A stretch of DNA of 64,000 nt from Flammeovirga sp. EKP202 (GTDB lineage: Bacteria; Bacteroidota; Bacteroidia; Cytophagales; Flammeovirgaceae), in assembly GCF_014534745.1 (NCBI RefSeq), contig NZ_JACVVP010000017.1, forward strand, positions 80,956 through 144,955, written 5' to 3'. The position numbers and the translations under genes were made by a program. Of the stretch, positions 53,078 to 62,697 are shown in pieces. How positions within the stretch are numbered: position 1 is the stretch's first letter; each line of letters opens with the position of its first letter. The notes under the pieces are model-generated. The model did no database searches. It was not told the DNA's origin and saw nothing but the letters and a program-made list of their open reading frames with translations.

Positions 53078-54745
53078 TTATTTATTATACTTCCTTCTCC
53101 TCTGATAAATAAAACCTATCCCTAAAAGAATGGTGATCATCACTGGAACTCCAACGTTAAGCCATTGCCACATCGTTTTTTCCTCTCTGATCTTAAATGA
53201 GTCTAATGGGCGAATAGTAACCTTTTTATTTCTAGCTAGAATTAAGCCTTCCTCATCAGTCAAGTAATCCATAGCATTCATTAAAAAGTCAAGGTTAGAT
53301 AAAGATTGATTCTGAAAACGATCAAACTCTATCGATTCCATTTTACCTGTAATTGGATTGATTTCGTTCTTAATAATATCTGCATCTCCCATCACTATCA
53401 CCTTAGTTTCTTTCTTGCTCGATTTGATTAAAGAAGACTTAGGAATGCCTTTCGGAGGGAATCGATTTGCATACAAAGATTGAAACTTGCCTTCTAATAA
53501 ATAGGCAACTGGAATATGCGGTGCATTGAATAATTCTTTTTGATTGACTTCTTTGATTTCATCCAAAGAAATAATGTTAGGCATTTTTCGAGCCCTTGAG
53601 TAGTTGGAAGTATAGACTAAAGGAGTTTTCTTAATTCCTTTTGACTTTACAGTATCAAGTGAACTTACGAACTTACCGTAAACAACATTCATATTTCTTA
53701 CAATAGGATGTTCTGAGAATGTATTCAAATACATGAAATAAGGCCATGGAAGTTTTTTCAGATTCGCTTTATCGCCAAAGTTCCCTGCCACAATTTCAAT
53801 TAACCCTGCCTGTTGGTCTTGGATTAAATCGATATTTGGTCTCACTCCTAACCTGAATAATAAATCTTCAATATTTAAATCATAACCAAAAGCGTAGGTT
53901 CCTCCTAAAGGAATCGAGTCTTTATTCATTTGAACTCTATCCATTAAGAACATGGCATTCCCACCGTTCATTAAGTATTGATCGATATAGTATTTATCTC
54001 TATTGGGAAATTTCTTTTTCGGTTGTGCGACAATGATACCATCAAATTGATTCAATGTGCTCATATCATTTACCTCTGCCACATAATACTTCTTCTTTAA
54101 AGCATTAATAGCTTCGGTCATTTCCATGGGTGTCAGTTCATCATGACCTTGAATGATCGCAATTTTTTTGGATTGAGTTTGAGAAAGTTCTTTGATTGCA
54201 CTTGCCAGTTCAAATTCAACCCCTTCAATAGATTGATTAATTTGCTCTTGTGAAGATCTTGCAGAATTACCTTTTAATAAAAGCACACCTTTCTGTTTTC
54301 CTTTATAAGAAATCAATGCCCCTGGATAAATCAAACGTTGTGTTTGTTCTCCATTAGCGGAGACATCAAAAAGAGTAGTTTGTGGTATACCCTTATTAAT
54401 AATGGATTGTTGAAAGGCTCTTTTCTGTCTTGGGTCCGCAAAATCATTAGGATCAACAAAACGGAAATCTAGTTTTCCGTTAGATTGAATCTTAAATTCA
54501 TCTAGTGTTTCTTGAATAGCTTGTTTAAGGTGTTCAAACTCGGCATTCAAAGGACCGTCTAAGAATACATCTATTTTCACTTCATCCGGAAGATTATTCA
54601 ATAACCTTTCCGTAGCAGGATTAATGCTAAACCTTTTTTCTTCGGTTAAATCCCAACGAAAAAATAGTTGATCTGAATGTATATTTAGTAATATAAAAAA
54701 AAGTACTACTGCAGAAAAAGATAATAGGTCTTCCCACTTACGCAT
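53078..54745 (-). CDS. gldG: Gliding-motility-associated ABC transporter protein GldG
   Basis: GldG pairs with GldA and GldF in a transporter required for gliding motility in Flavobacterium. The 555-residue protein has an N-terminal membrane helix (about 7-27), a long extracytoplasmic part (DLTEEKRFSINPATERLL, VFLDGPLNAEFEHLKQAI, KIAIIQGHDELTPMEM and AMFLMDRVQMNKD), a DUF4350/ABC-auxiliary-like region and a C-terminal helix (GVPVMITILLGIGFIYQR). I start at the ATG at 54745 (MRKWED); ATG 54751 is a near alternative, and the longer frame begins with TTG. gldF is not upstream, although they are usually adjacent. Confidence 0.9.
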   Translation of the reverse strand: MRKWEDLLSFSAVVLFFILLNIHSDQLFFRWDLTEEKRFSINPATERLLNNLPDEVKIDVFLDGPLNAEFEHLKQAIQETLDEFKIQSNGKLDFRFVDPNDFADPRQKRAFQQSIINKGIPQTTLFDVSANGEQTQRLIYPGALISYKGKQKGVLLLKGNSARSSQEQINQSIEGVEFELASAIKELSQTQSKKIAIIQGHDELTPMEMTEAINALKKKYYVAEVNDMSTLNQFDGIIVAQPKKKFPNRDKYYIDQYLMNGGNAMFLMDRVQMNKDSIPLGGTYAFGYDLNIEDLLFRLGVRPNIDLIQDQQAGLIEIVAGNFGDKANLKKLPWPYFMYLNTFSEHPIVRNMNVVYGKFVSSLDTVKSKGIKKTPLVYTSNYSRARKMPNIISLDEIKEVNQKELFNAPHIPVAYLLEGKFQSLYANRFPPKGIPKSSLIKSSKKETKVIVMGDADIIKNEINPITGKMESIEFDRFQNQSLSNLDFLMNAMDYLTDEEGLILARNKKVTIRPLDSFKIREEKTMWQWLNVGVPVMITILLGIGFIYQRRRKYNK

Positions 54746-54781
54746 AATCATTGAACAAATTTGCCTGTCATTAAATTTCTC

Positions 54782-54809
54782 GCAAAATCGGATGTTTACG
54801 TGATTTTGC
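54782..54809. repeat. Inverted repeat upstream of gldG
   Basis: GCAAAATC (54782-54789) and GATTTTGC (54802-54809) form perfect 8-bp arms around 12 bp. It lies about 35 bp before the gldG start, in the divergent promoter region with the CCA-adding-type gene, and may be an operator. Confidence 0.4.
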
Positions 54810-54943
54810 AAAATATTAAATCAAGATTACACCAATTTTACCGGATAGTTTATCAATTATCAATTATTAATCTCTTTTCTAGCATAAAATAATGTATTTT
54901 TGCATTTCAGTTTGAATTTATAGTTTTTTAGTACTTTTTGATT

Positions 54944-56368
54944 GTGTCAGAAATCAATTTTAAAGATACATTAGATAAAAATCCAATTTTCCAGATCGTT
55001 GCTCAAAGTGCGAAGGAAGTTGGTTTCAAAACCTACCTAGTGGGTGGTTTTGTTAGAGACTTACTTCTTAAGCGTCCTTCTAAAGACATTGATATAGTAT
55101 GCGTAGGTAGTGGTATTGTTTTGGCCGAGCAAGTGGCTAAAAATGGTGGCAACCTCCCTTGCAATACGTTCAAGAGCTTTGGTACGGCTATGGTAAAGTT
55201 CGATGAATATGAGGTAGAGTTTGTAGGAGCAAGAAAAGAATCTTACCGTAGGGAATCTCGCAAGCCAATTGTAGAAGATGGTACGTTGGAAGACGACCAG
55301 AACAGAAGAGATTTTACGATTAATGCTTTAGCCATCTCTTTGAATTTGGAAGATTACGGTGATTTGGTTGATCCTTTTGGAGGTGTAGATGATTTAAAGA
55401 AAAAGAACATCATTACACCTTTAGAACCTAACATTACTTTTTCTGATGATCCCCTAAGAATGATGAGAGCGATCCGTTTTGCCTCTCAGCTTTCTTTTGA
55501 TATAGACCCCGATACTTTCCAGGCGATTACCGATAATAAGGAACGCATTGAGATTGTATCTAAGGAAAGAATCATGGATGAATTGAATAAAATCATCCTC
55601 TCTCCACTCCCATCTTATGGCTTTAAGCTCCTTTTCACTTCAGGCTTATTGGAATTGATTTTCCCTGAAATGGCTAATCTTTATGGCGTTGAACGTAGGG
55701 ACGGCAAAGGACATAAGGACAATTTCTATCATACCTTAAAGGTATTGGACAACGTTGCAGAAAAATCAGATGACCTTTGGTTACGCTGGTCAGCAATTCT
55801 CCATGATATTGCCAAGCCTCCTACCAAAAGATTTAATCCTAAAGTAGGTTGGACATTCCATGGTCATGAGGATAAAGGTGCTCGTATGGTTCCGGGAATC
55901 TTCAAGAGAATGAAATTGCCTTTGAATGATAAAATGAAGTTTGTACAGAAATTGGTACGTCTTCATTTACGTCCTATCGCTTTAGTGAAAAAAGAAGTGA
56001 CAGATTCTGCTGTTCGCCGTTTGCTTTTTGAAGCAGGTGACGACATTGAAGCTTTAATGACGCTTTGTAGAGCGGATATTACTTCTAAGGACGATAAGAA
56101 GGTGAAGAAATACTTGGCCAACTTTGATTATGTAGAATCAAGATTGGTAGCTGTTGAAGAAAGTGATCAAATCCGCAACTTCCAGCCTGTCATTACGGGT
56201 GAGCGAATTATGGAAACTTTTGGGATCAAACCTTCTCGTGAAGTGGGACAAATCAAGGATCAAGTTCGTGAGGCTATTTTGGACGGTAAGATCAAAAATA
56301 CCGAAGAAGAAGCATTTCCATTTATGTTGAACATAGGGAAAGAACTTGGGTTAACTCCTGTTGAATAA
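54944..56368 (+). CDS. CCA tRNA nucleotidyltransferase / poly(A) polymerase family with HD domain
   Basis: This class II nucleotidyltransferase adds or repairs the CCA end of tRNA, or in some relatives adds poly(A). The protein is 474 residues long from the GTG at 54944 (MSEINF). It has YLVGGFVRDLLLKRPSKDID with the metal-binding DxD, RRDFTINALAI, DPLRMMRAIRFASQLSF, and an HD domain (H287-D288 in LHDIAKPPTKRF; GHEDKGARM). No ATG lies near the start, so GTG (or TTG at 54938) must be used. It is followed by hemE after 37 bp; an operon is likely. Confidence 0.92.
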   Translation: MSEINFKDTLDKNPIFQIVAQSAKEVGFKTYLVGGFVRDLLLKRPSKDIDIVCVGSGIVLAEQVAKNGGNLPCNTFKSFGTAMVKFDEYEVEFVGARKESYRRESRKPIVEDGTLEDDQNRRDFTINALAISLNLEDYGDLVDPFGGVDDLKKKNIITPLEPNITFSDDPLRMMRAIRFASQLSFDIDPDTFQAITDNKERIEIVSKERIMDELNKIILSPLPSYGFKLLFTSGLLELIFPEMANLYGVERRDGKGHKDNFYHTLKVLDNVAEKSDDLWLRWSAILHDIAKPPTKRFNPKVGWTFHGHEDKGARMVPGIFKRMKLPLNDKMKFVQKLVRLHLRPIALVKKEVTDSAVRRLLFEAGDDIEALMTLCRADITSKDDKKVKKYLANFDYVESRLVAVEESDQIRNFQPVITGERIMETFGIKPSREVGQIKDQVREAILDGKIKNTEEEAFPFMLNIGKELGLTPVE

Positions 56369-56405
56369 TAAAAAGAACTCCAAACAACTTAATTGAATAT
56401 ATAAC

Positions 56406-57431
56406 ATGAATGATTTAATTCTTCGTACTGCAAGAGGTGAAAAGACAGAAAGAACACCTGTATGGTTAATGCGTCAAGCAGGTCGTATCCTTCCTGAATA
56501 TAGAGCAGTAAGAAATAGCGTTTCTGGTTTTGTAGAATTATGTCAAACACCTGAATTAGCGGCGGAAGTTACAATTCAACCAGTAGATTTATTGGGCGTT
56601 GATGCGGCAATTATTTTCTCAGATATCTTAGTAATTCCTGAAGCGATGGGATTGCCTTATGAAATGGTAGAGAAAAGAGGTCCTTACTTCCCTAATACCA
56701 TTCAGTCGGAAGCTGATCTACAGAAAATCAGAGTAGCGGACGTTCAATCTGACTTAGGTTATGTATTAGAAGCAATTAAGTTGACAAAAAAAGAGTTAAA
56801 TGGTAGAGTTCCTTTGATTGGTTTTGCGGGTGCTCCATTTACTATTTTCTGTTATATGATTGAAGGACAAGGATCAAAAACATTCTCTAAAGCAAAGAAA
56901 ATGTTCTATACCAATCCTGAGTTCTCTCATCAGTTATTACAAATGATCACTGACAGTACTATTGCGTATTTGAAAGCTCAAATCCAAGCAGGTGCTGATA
57001 TGATTCAAATTTTTGATTCATGGGCTGGTATTCTTTCTCCAGAACAATATAGTGCCTTTGCAATGCCTTACATCAACCAAATCTGTGACGCTATCACGGA
57101 GGTTCCAAAAACAGTTTTTGCTAAAGGTGCTTACTTTGCTAGAGAAGCAATTGGAAGAAGCAACTGTAATACGGTTGGTTTGGACTGGAACATGGACGTT
57201 GCTGAATCAAGAATGTTGACCAACGGTAAAGTACTTCAAGGTAACCTTGATCCATGTGCTTTATACGGTTCTAATGCTGAAGTTGAAAAAGCAACAAAAG
57301 CAATGTTGGATAAATTCGGTCCAGACAAGCATATTGCTAACTTAGGCCACGGTGTTTACCCAGATATTGATCCTGAAAAAGTAAAAGTATTTATTAATAC
57401 TGTGAAGGAATACTCTGAAAAAATGAGATAA
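56406..57431 (+). CDS. hemE: Uroporphyrinogen decarboxylase
   Basis: HemE removes four carboxyl groups from uroporphyrinogen III to give coproporphyrinogen III in haem synthesis. The 341-residue protein has the hallmark [14 protein letters not shown] (M22 onward), [18 protein letters not shown], the substrate region [30 protein letters not shown] and the C-terminal [15 protein letters not shown]. The full length is kept. The gene ends in a clear terminator shared with the convergent barrel gene. Confidence 0.97.
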   Translation: MNDLILRTARGEKTERTPVWLMRQAGRILPEYRAVRNSVSGFVELCQTPELAAEVTIQPVDLLGVDAAIIFSDILVIPEAMGLPYEMVEKRGPYFPNTIQSEADLQKIRVADVQSDLGYVLEAIKLTKKELNGRVPLIGFAGAPFTIFCYMIEGQGSKTFSKAKKMFYTNPEFSHQLLQMITDSTIAYLKAQIQAGADMIQIFDSWAGILSPEQYSAFAMPYINQICDAITEVPKTVFAKGAYFAREAIGRSNCNTVGLDWNMDVAESRMLTNGKVLQGNLDPCALYGSNAEVEKATKAMLDKFGPDKHIANLGHGVYPDIDPEKVKVFINTVKEYSEKMR

Positions 57432-57455
57432 TCCTTATCGGAATAAAAGCTTAGA

Positions 57456-57494
57456 AAAGTCTGTAGGTCTTCGTGATTTACAGACTTTTTTTGA
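57456..57494. terminator. Terminator between hemE and the small barrel gene
   Basis: AAGTCTGTA (57458-57466) pairs with TACAGACTT (57480-57488). The plus strand continues with a T run of seven, and the minus strand has a shorter T run, so it probably serves both genes. Confidence 0.82.
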
Positions 57495-57502
57495 TTCTGT
57501 GC

Positions 57503-58111
57503 CTAAAGATGGTTTTCCCTTTTTACAAAATTGATATTGATATTCGCCCTAATGGTATAATTAGTAAATAAGTAACTTCCTTCCTCAGATGAAAAAATAT
57601 TAGGTACTATATCTGTCTTAAAAACCAACTGAAAGAAACCAAAATTAACTCCTACTTCAGGAGAAAAATTAACGGAGTTAATCGTACTAAATGGAACTTC
57701 AATACTTTCGTCATCATAAGAGAAAGTAATAAAAGAGAATTGAGATCTATAATAACCTATACCAATTCCTAAATGAGGACGCACTCTAGTTGTTCCCAAA
57801 TAATATCTGATTTTTATATTAAAATCTAATGTATAAGCTAAAAAAGATTCATAATCTGTTCCCTTTTTAGGAAATGGATATTCAAGAGTAGTAGCATTTA
57901 AATTGCCCTCAAAACCAAACGACCAATTGAGGGTGTAATTATAATAGACATTGATGTTGAGATTTGGTCCCAAACCGCTAACTTTTAAATTATTTATTTT
58001 ACCGTCAAGCGAATATATTCCAGTACCAAGTCCAATTGATATAAGCTTATCTTGAGAAAGAGCAATATTAGAGATAACTAATGCTGTCAAAATGGCAAGT
58101 AGATATTTCAT
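57503..58111 (-). CDS. Small outer-membrane beta-barrel protein
   Basis: This 202-residue protein has a signal peptide (1 to about 19, ending IALSQ) and about eight amphipathic strands with Tyr/Phe/Trp at alternating places (LGIGIGYYRSQF, FQLVFKTDIV, TNYTIRANININFV). It is consistent with an OmpA/OprF-type eight-stranded barrel without a periplasmic domain. The function is unknown. It ends next to hemE (convergent) and is divergent from the TonB-dependent receptor, with a 184-bp gap. Confidence 0.7.
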   Translation of the reverse strand: MKYLLAILTALVISNIALSQDKLISIGLGTGIYSLDGKINNLKVSGLGPNLNINVYYNYTLNWSFGFEGNLNATTLEYPFPKKGTDYESFLAYTLDFNIKIRYYLGTTRVRPHLGIGIGYYRSQFSFITFSYDDESIEVPFSTINSVNFSPEVGVNFGFFQLVFKTDIVPNIFSSEEGSYLFTNYTIRANININFVKRENHL

Positions 58112-58295
58112 TGTTAAAGAGTAAAGAGTGATAGCTATTGTTCTAGTTTACCGCACATGATACATGGTTTCAAGATGATTTCAAAATATCTTTCTTTTTA
58201 AATTCATTTTTTTTCATCATCACATAGGGGTAAAATGTTCTCTTGGTGTCATCATCATGTAAACAAAATTAAATGCTCTTAAATCAATTTTTAAA

Positions 58296-60641
58296 ATGAT
58301 GAAAAAAACTATTTGCTCTATGCTTTTCTTGTTATTAGCAACTACTGCCTTTTCACAAGAACTGAAGCAAGTAATCAGAGGTCAGATTGTCGATGCCACC
58401 TCTAAAGCTCCCCTGCCTTTTGCTACTATCATTGTTACTTCTTTGGATGTACCTTTAGGTACAGTTGCAGATGACCAAGGTAATTTTAGGTTAGAAGGTA
58501 TTCCCGTTGGTCGTCAAAACCTAAAAGTAACTTTGGTAGGATATGAATCTGCAATGATTAATAATTTGATGCTGAATTCTGCAAAAGAATTAGTCCTTAC
58601 TGTTCCTCTTAAAGAAAGTACTACTCAGATGGAAGAAGTGGTGATACGAGCTTCTGAAGGCAATGGTAAAACATTAAATGAAATGGTCAGTGTAAGTGGA
58701 CAGTCTTTTACGGTGGAACAAACGGAAAGGTTGGCTGTTTTTGATGACCCTGCCAGGGTTGTGGCTTCTTTTGCAGGGGTGACTACAGGTAACCTAGATG
58801 ATAATGGTGTGGTCATTAGAGGAAATGCACCCAAAGGCGTTTTATGGAGGTTAGAAGGCGTAGAAATTCCTAACCCTAACCATTTTGGAGGTCTAGGTTC
58901 ATTTGGTGGCGGAGCAATATCTGCACTAAGCGGTCTGATGTTAGGTGATTCCGATTTTTTAACGGGTGCTTTCCCTGCCGAATATGGAAATGCAATGTCA
59001 GGTGTTTTTGATATGCAGTTTAGGAATGGAAATAATGAAACTTCCGAACATGCCATTCAATTAGGTACATTGGGCTTGGATATCTCTTCTGAAGGTCCAT
59101 TTTCAAATAATAGTAATGCATCTTATCTCTTTAATTATAGATATTCAACTCTCGCACTAATAAAACCTATTCTTCCTGAAGATAATGGTATTCCAACCTA
59201 CCAAGATCTAAGTTTTAAAATTAATGTTCCTACAAAGAAAGCAGGTGTCTTTTCTATTTGGGGTTTAGGCTTAATTGACGGTATTGATTCAAAAGCCAAT
59301 AATGAAACCACCGAATGGGTTTCTGAATACGATAGTTACTCTGAACTAGGTACATTTAGAACAGGAATTCTAGGTTTAACGCATAATTATTCCTTTAGCA
59401 ACAAAACCTTCTTAAAAACATCTGTGGTGGCCTCACAAGAATATAAACGGTACGAAGAAGAGCGCTATGATTTTCTTTTAGATGCATTTCCAACTAGGGA
59501 TTTGAGTATTAAAAATAACAAATGGACAGTATCAACAGTATTGCAACATAAGTTTAATGCTTCTCACTTCAACCGAACGGGAGTAATTGTCAATCAATTG
59601 CATTACAATTCTAAATTAGCTTTCTCTCCTGAGTTTAAAGATCCATTACAAACCTATTTGGATGAACAAAGTACTATTAATACTTATCAGTTTTTTACAC
59701 AATCACAGTTTGATTTAACCTCTCGCTTAAAATTAAATGTAGGTATTCATAGCCAATATATAAATTTCAACGAAGAGTTGACGTTTGAACCTAGAGCAAG
59801 CCTATCCTATCAACTTTCTCCCAACAGGTCCATTGGATTTGCTTATGGTAAACATTCCAAACTAGAACCATTGCCATTGTATTTTAGTAAAATTGAAGAA
59901 AATGGTGCAGTGACTCAACCTAATACATCCTTACCTCTATCTAAATCACATCATTATGTTTTATCATATAATTGGAATATTAATGACAAAATTACATTAA
60001 GTATCGAACCCTACTACCAACGCCTCTATGACGTTCCCGTAATTCCGGATAGTTCTTACTCGGCCATTAATATTGATGCACAATGGTTGTATGAAGATAA
60101 AATGGAAGGAACTGGAACAGGTGAAAACATGGGAATAGACATCACTTTATCAAGAAGTTTGAATCAAGGCTTTTATTATATGTTTACTGGTTCTGTCTTC
60201 GATTCAAAATACAAGGGAGGTGATGGAAATGAACGTAATACTAGATTCAATAGAGGGTTTGTGATCAATGCCATCTACGGTAAAGAATGGATAGTTGGCA
60301 AATCAAAAAACAAAGTGTTAGGTCTTAGTGGTCGTTTGAATCTTCTTGGAGGAAAATATACCACTCCTTTAGATACTGAAGAGAGTATGGATCAAAAAGA
60401 AGCCATCTATGATGAATCAAAAATTTATACGGAGAAACAAGATCCATCTTACCGTTTAGATATTTCGTTTTATTGGAAAATTAATAAGAAAAGACATACG
60501 GGTACATGGAAATTACAGCTATTAAATGCACTTGGCAGTAAGGATGATTATGGTTATTTATACAACTATCAAACTCAAAACCTTGAGAAAGCTGATGCAC
60601 AAATTGTCATTCCTTCATTAGCTTATAAAATAGAATTTTAA
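58296..60641 (+). CDS. TonB-dependent receptor with carboxypeptidase-regulatory-like domain
   Basis: This 781-residue outer-membrane receptor has a signal peptide (1 to about 20), a carboxypeptidase D regulatory-like domain typical of SusC-type proteins (IRGQIVDATSKAPLPFATI, VADDQGNFRLEGIPVGRQNL; about 25-115), a plug (DDPARVVASFAGVTTGNLDD, NGVVIRGNAPKGVLWRLEGVE; about 140-235) and a 22-strand-type barrel ending in an aromatic strand near YKIEF. It lacks a SusD partner next to it, so an iron-chelate or small-molecule substrate is as likely as a glycan. The second ATG (58299) is an equal start candidate. Confidence 0.9.
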   Translation: MMKKTICSMLFLLLATTAFSQELKQVIRGQIVDATSKAPLPFATIIVTSLDVPLGTVADDQGNFRLEGIPVGRQNLKVTLVGYESAMINNLMLNSAKELVLTVPLKESTTQMEEVVIRASEGNGKTLNEMVSVSGQSFTVEQTERLAVFDDPARVVASFAGVTTGNLDDNGVVIRGNAPKGVLWRLEGVEIPNPNHFGGLGSFGGGAISALSGLMLGDSDFLTGAFPAEYGNAMSGVFDMQFRNGNNETSEHAIQLGTLGLDISSEGPFSNNSNASYLFNYRYSTLALIKPILPEDNGIPTYQDLSFKINVPTKKAGVFSIWGLGLIDGIDSKANNETTEWVSEYDSYSELGTFRTGILGLTHNYSFSNKTFLKTSVVASQEYKRYEEERYDFLLDAFPTRDLSIKNNKWTVSTVLQHKFNASHFNRTGVIVNQLHYNSKLAFSPEFKDPLQTYLDEQSTINTYQFFTQSQFDLTSRLKLNVGIHSQYINFNEELTFEPRASLSYQLSPNRSIGFAYGKHSKLEPLPLYFSKIEENGAVTQPNTSLPLSKSHHYVLSYNWNINDKITLSIEPYYQRLYDVPVIPDSSYSAINIDAQWLYEDKMEGTGTGENMGIDITLSRSLNQGFYYMFTGSVFDSKYKGGDGNERNTRFNRGFVINAIYGKEWIVGKSKNKVLGLSGRLNLLGGKYTTPLDTEESMDQKEAIYDESKIYTEKQDPSYRLDISFYWKINKKRHTGTWKLQLLNALGSKDDYGYLYNYQTQNLEKADAQIVIPSLAYKIEF

Positions 60642-60653
60642 TTTTACTCTTTC

Positions 60654-60767
60654 GGATCGTGAGGCACAAAGTATTTAATCTCTACAATAACTTAGTAATA
60701 ATAGCTTTAGTGAATAATTGAAAGATTACAACTCTGTAGGGCCACAATGCCTTGTGGCTCACGATCC
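60654..60767. repeat. 114-bp element with 16-bp inverted ends and an inner hairpin
   Basis: The ends GGATCGTGAGGCACAA (60654-60669) and TTGTGGCTCACGATCC (60752-60767) are inverted, with 15 of 16 pairs. The right end also forms a local hairpin, GCCACAA-TGCC-TTGTGGC (60741-60758). The two foldings exclude each other. The form is that of a miniature inverted-repeat element; I see no target-site duplication I would trust. Confidence 0.65.
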
Positions 60768-60844
60768 ACTAAAATTATCTATAACCTCAAACTATGCTAG
60801 GAATGATATCAAAAATAAAAGATAGTTAAAAGTACATCCTATCA

Positions 60845-60942
60845 CGTACACTCTGTACATAACGAGATGTACGGTTTGCAAGTGCTAGGACTTACACTCT
60901 GTAAATGCTACTACGTACACTATGTAAGTCCTAGCACTTGCA
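60845..60942. repeat. Nested palindromes with a 20-bp perfect inverted repeat
   Basis: A 20-bp perfect inverted repeat (arms 60877-60896 and 60923-60942, core AAGTGCTAGGACTT) surrounds 26 bp. Three copies of TACACTMTGTA occur at 60847, 60893 and 60916 (steps of 46 and 23 bp), the last two straddling the inner ends of the arms. CGTACA (60845-60850) and TGTACG (60868-60873) form a further inverted pair. No T run follows, so it is not a simple terminator. Confidence 0.7.
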
Positions 60943-60993
60943 TTGCTTCAATGCATAATAACGGTAAAATGGTTTGATTTTATTTGGAGATAA

Positions 60994-61015
60994 GTTGGAA
61001 ACTTATTCAAGTGGA
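60994..61015. repeat. 22-bp word shared with 63217-63238
   Basis: The core GAAACTTATTCAA occurs here and, as AAAACTTATTCAA, at 63217-63238. Over 22 bp the two copies agree at 20 positions and stand in the same orientation. This copy ends 5 bp from the stop of the leftward gene. Confidence 0.6.
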
Positions 61016-61019
61016 GGTT

Positions 61020-61619
61020 TTACTCTAAAATAAAATCACCTTCTTTATAAGGCCACTTCTTATAATTCATAAGTATAAAATTTAGGTTTTTAAGTTCTAG
61101 TTTTGTCATATTACCACTCTTTCTTATCAGCTTATCCAACTCATCATTGTCAAAATACTCAATTTTATATAATCCTTTATCTCTATTGTAAAAGAGGAGC
61201 CTTTCATGATAAATATCTATAATTGGTGTATTAGGATAAATGATTGTATGATAATTTAAAGTTTGCTTTATGATGCATTCTTCATGATCAACTCTTTCAT
61301 TATTTATTAATACGGTAGATGAAATAGACCTACCTCCATACCAATCACTAAAAACCGTTTCTCCTTCAAAAAACAACACTTTATTATCTGATAATCTAAC
61401 GAACGGAACTAACTCAAGGTCATTTAAGCCAGGAATATAAAAAGCAATAAATAATGTATCGTTTCTAATACCTGTACATAAAGCACCTGATTTAAAATTG
61501 GTAATTTCATTCTCAACTATCAAATCATAAAAAGATATCTGAAATGGATCTTCAGTATCTACTTGAGCCAATCCAATATTAGAAAAGCTTAGAAATAAAA
61601 AAATGAAAAGTTTATTCAT
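61020..61619 (-). CDS. Hypothetical secreted protein
   Basis: This 199-residue protein has a signal peptide (1 to about 19, MNKLFIFLFL ending IGLAQ). The rest is a soluble, acidic mixed alpha/beta protein (FQISFYDLIVENEITNF; SDWYGGRSISSTV; a Tyr/Leu-rich C-terminus with YKKWPYKEGDFILE). I recognise no family. I start at ATG 61619; a further ATG at 61637 would add six polar residues before the signal. It is the last gene of a run with the gene at 61642-62613, 4-22 bp apart depending on the start. Confidence 0.6.
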   Translation of the reverse strand: MNKLFIFLFLSFSNIGLAQVDTEDPFQISFYDLIVENEITNFKSGALCTGIRNDTLFIAFYIPGLNDLELVPFVRLSDNKVLFFEGETVFSDWYGGRSISSTVLINNERVDHEECIIKQTLNYHTIIYPNTPIIDIYHERLLFYNRDKGLYKIEYFDNDELDKLIRKSGNMTKLELKNLNFILMNYKKWPYKEGDFILE

Positions 61620-61641
61620 TAATCCTCTGTTTGGCATATCC

Positions 61642-62613
61642 CTATCTAATTCCTTTTTTTAAACTCTTATAAAAAAGTGTCTTCTTCAAAATATTATCTA
61701 AATCAATCCCCACTTGTTTATCTTCCATCTCATCATCTACCTTATACCCTAGTATTTCAAAGAACTCATCCTCATACAAATCCAAATAATAAAGACGACC
61801 GAAAAGGTATACTTCATAATAGAAGTAGTCATAATTAGAAGGCTTTATCTGCTTGAGAAATCCTTGTTCAATTTCTTCTTCTGAGTATATTTTTTTGATT
61901 ACATCAGTATATTTTGATACTAGTTCACTATGGGTTGAGTCTTTTTTGAGTGAAATTTTCTCATATAGCATAATTTGAAGTAAACCTCTCTCTATTAGTT
62001 TTAAACACTCTTTATAATAATTGAAATGATAATAAACTTCAAAACTTAAATCAGCATATTCGTTTACAGTACTATAACAAGAAGTAGATTTGGATGTTCG
62101 GTTTGTGCTTTTCAACATTTCTAGATAGTAATACGCTTTTTCATAATCTTTAAGTTTAATATAATATTTGGTCAATTTTTCTAGAGTGGTAATTTTAGCA
62201 TCATTTTTATCTTCATAAAAGGAAGTTTTAAACCTTCGATCAGATGTATCGGAAAAATAAAAAGTATAATTATCCTTGATCTCAACTAATTTATAGTCAT
62301 CTATTGTCTCTATTAACTCAAGATCAATGGAATGTGCTTTTTCTACTGAATCGACTGCTTGATAAAAAGACGATAAATAATTCATTACTAATGGGCAGAA
62401 TAGAGACTTTGGATAATCTTCCAAAAAATGTTCTGAATCGTAAATGGTCTTTCTGACAAAATTATTCGTAAAATCCCATTCTATATCATTAAAAATTAGT
62501 AAATCATATTTTCCTTTCAATTTATAATATTCAGTTGTATCACTCTGATTCATAAGACCTTGAGCAAAACTAGTGCTAGAAATAAAAATAAATAGTATTA
62601 GAGTTCTTGTCAT
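61642..62613 (-). CDS. Hypothetical secreted helical-repeat protein
   Basis: This 323-residue protein has a signal peptide (1-17, ending SFAQ). The mature part is mostly amphipathic helices with TPR-like spacing (YIKLKDYEKAYYYLEMLK; YYHFNYYKECLKLIERGLL), so a scaffold or binding role is possible. It is rich in Tyr, Lys, Glu and Asp. I recognise no named family. Its stop is close to the start of the next leftward gene, so the two are probably co-transcribed. Confidence 0.6.
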   Translation of the reverse strand: MTRTLILFIFISSTSFAQGLMNQSDTTEYYKLKGKYDLLIFNDIEWDFTNNFVRKTIYDSEHFLEDYPKSLFCPLVMNYLSSFYQAVDSVEKAHSIDLELIETIDDYKLVEIKDNYTFYFSDTSDRRFKTSFYEDKNDAKITTLEKLTKYYIKLKDYEKAYYYLEMLKSTNRTSKSTSCYSTVNEYADLSFEVYYHFNYYKECLKLIERGLLQIMLYEKISLKKDSTHSELVSKYTDVIKKIYSEEEIEQGFLKQIKPSNYDYFYYEVYLFGRLYYLDLYEDEFFEILGYKVDDEMEDKQVGIDLDNILKKTLFYKSLKKGIR

Positions 62614-62697
62614 GATGTAGTTTACTTATAAAGTTATTTGATTGATGTAGTTGTGTTTTAAAAAAATCTAGCAGCATTCTTTGTACCTCGAATGGTA

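Larger units (their letters stand above)
60642..61019. other. Repeat-rich spacer after the TonB receptor
   Basis: This 378-bp stretch has no gene. It is filled with inverted repeats listed separately (60654-60767 and 60845-60942) and a 22-bp word shared with 63217-63238. The repeats are more GC-rich than the neighbouring intergenic DNA. Confidence 0.7.

Noticed and set aside
58625..59056. A 143-codon antisense frame inside the TonB-dependent receptor gene
   Set aside because: It is a by-product of codon composition; the receptor frame carries clear domains throughout.
60845..60942. A CRISPR array
   Set aside because: The repeats are only 11 bp, unequally spaced and nested in a palindrome, with no cas genes nearby.
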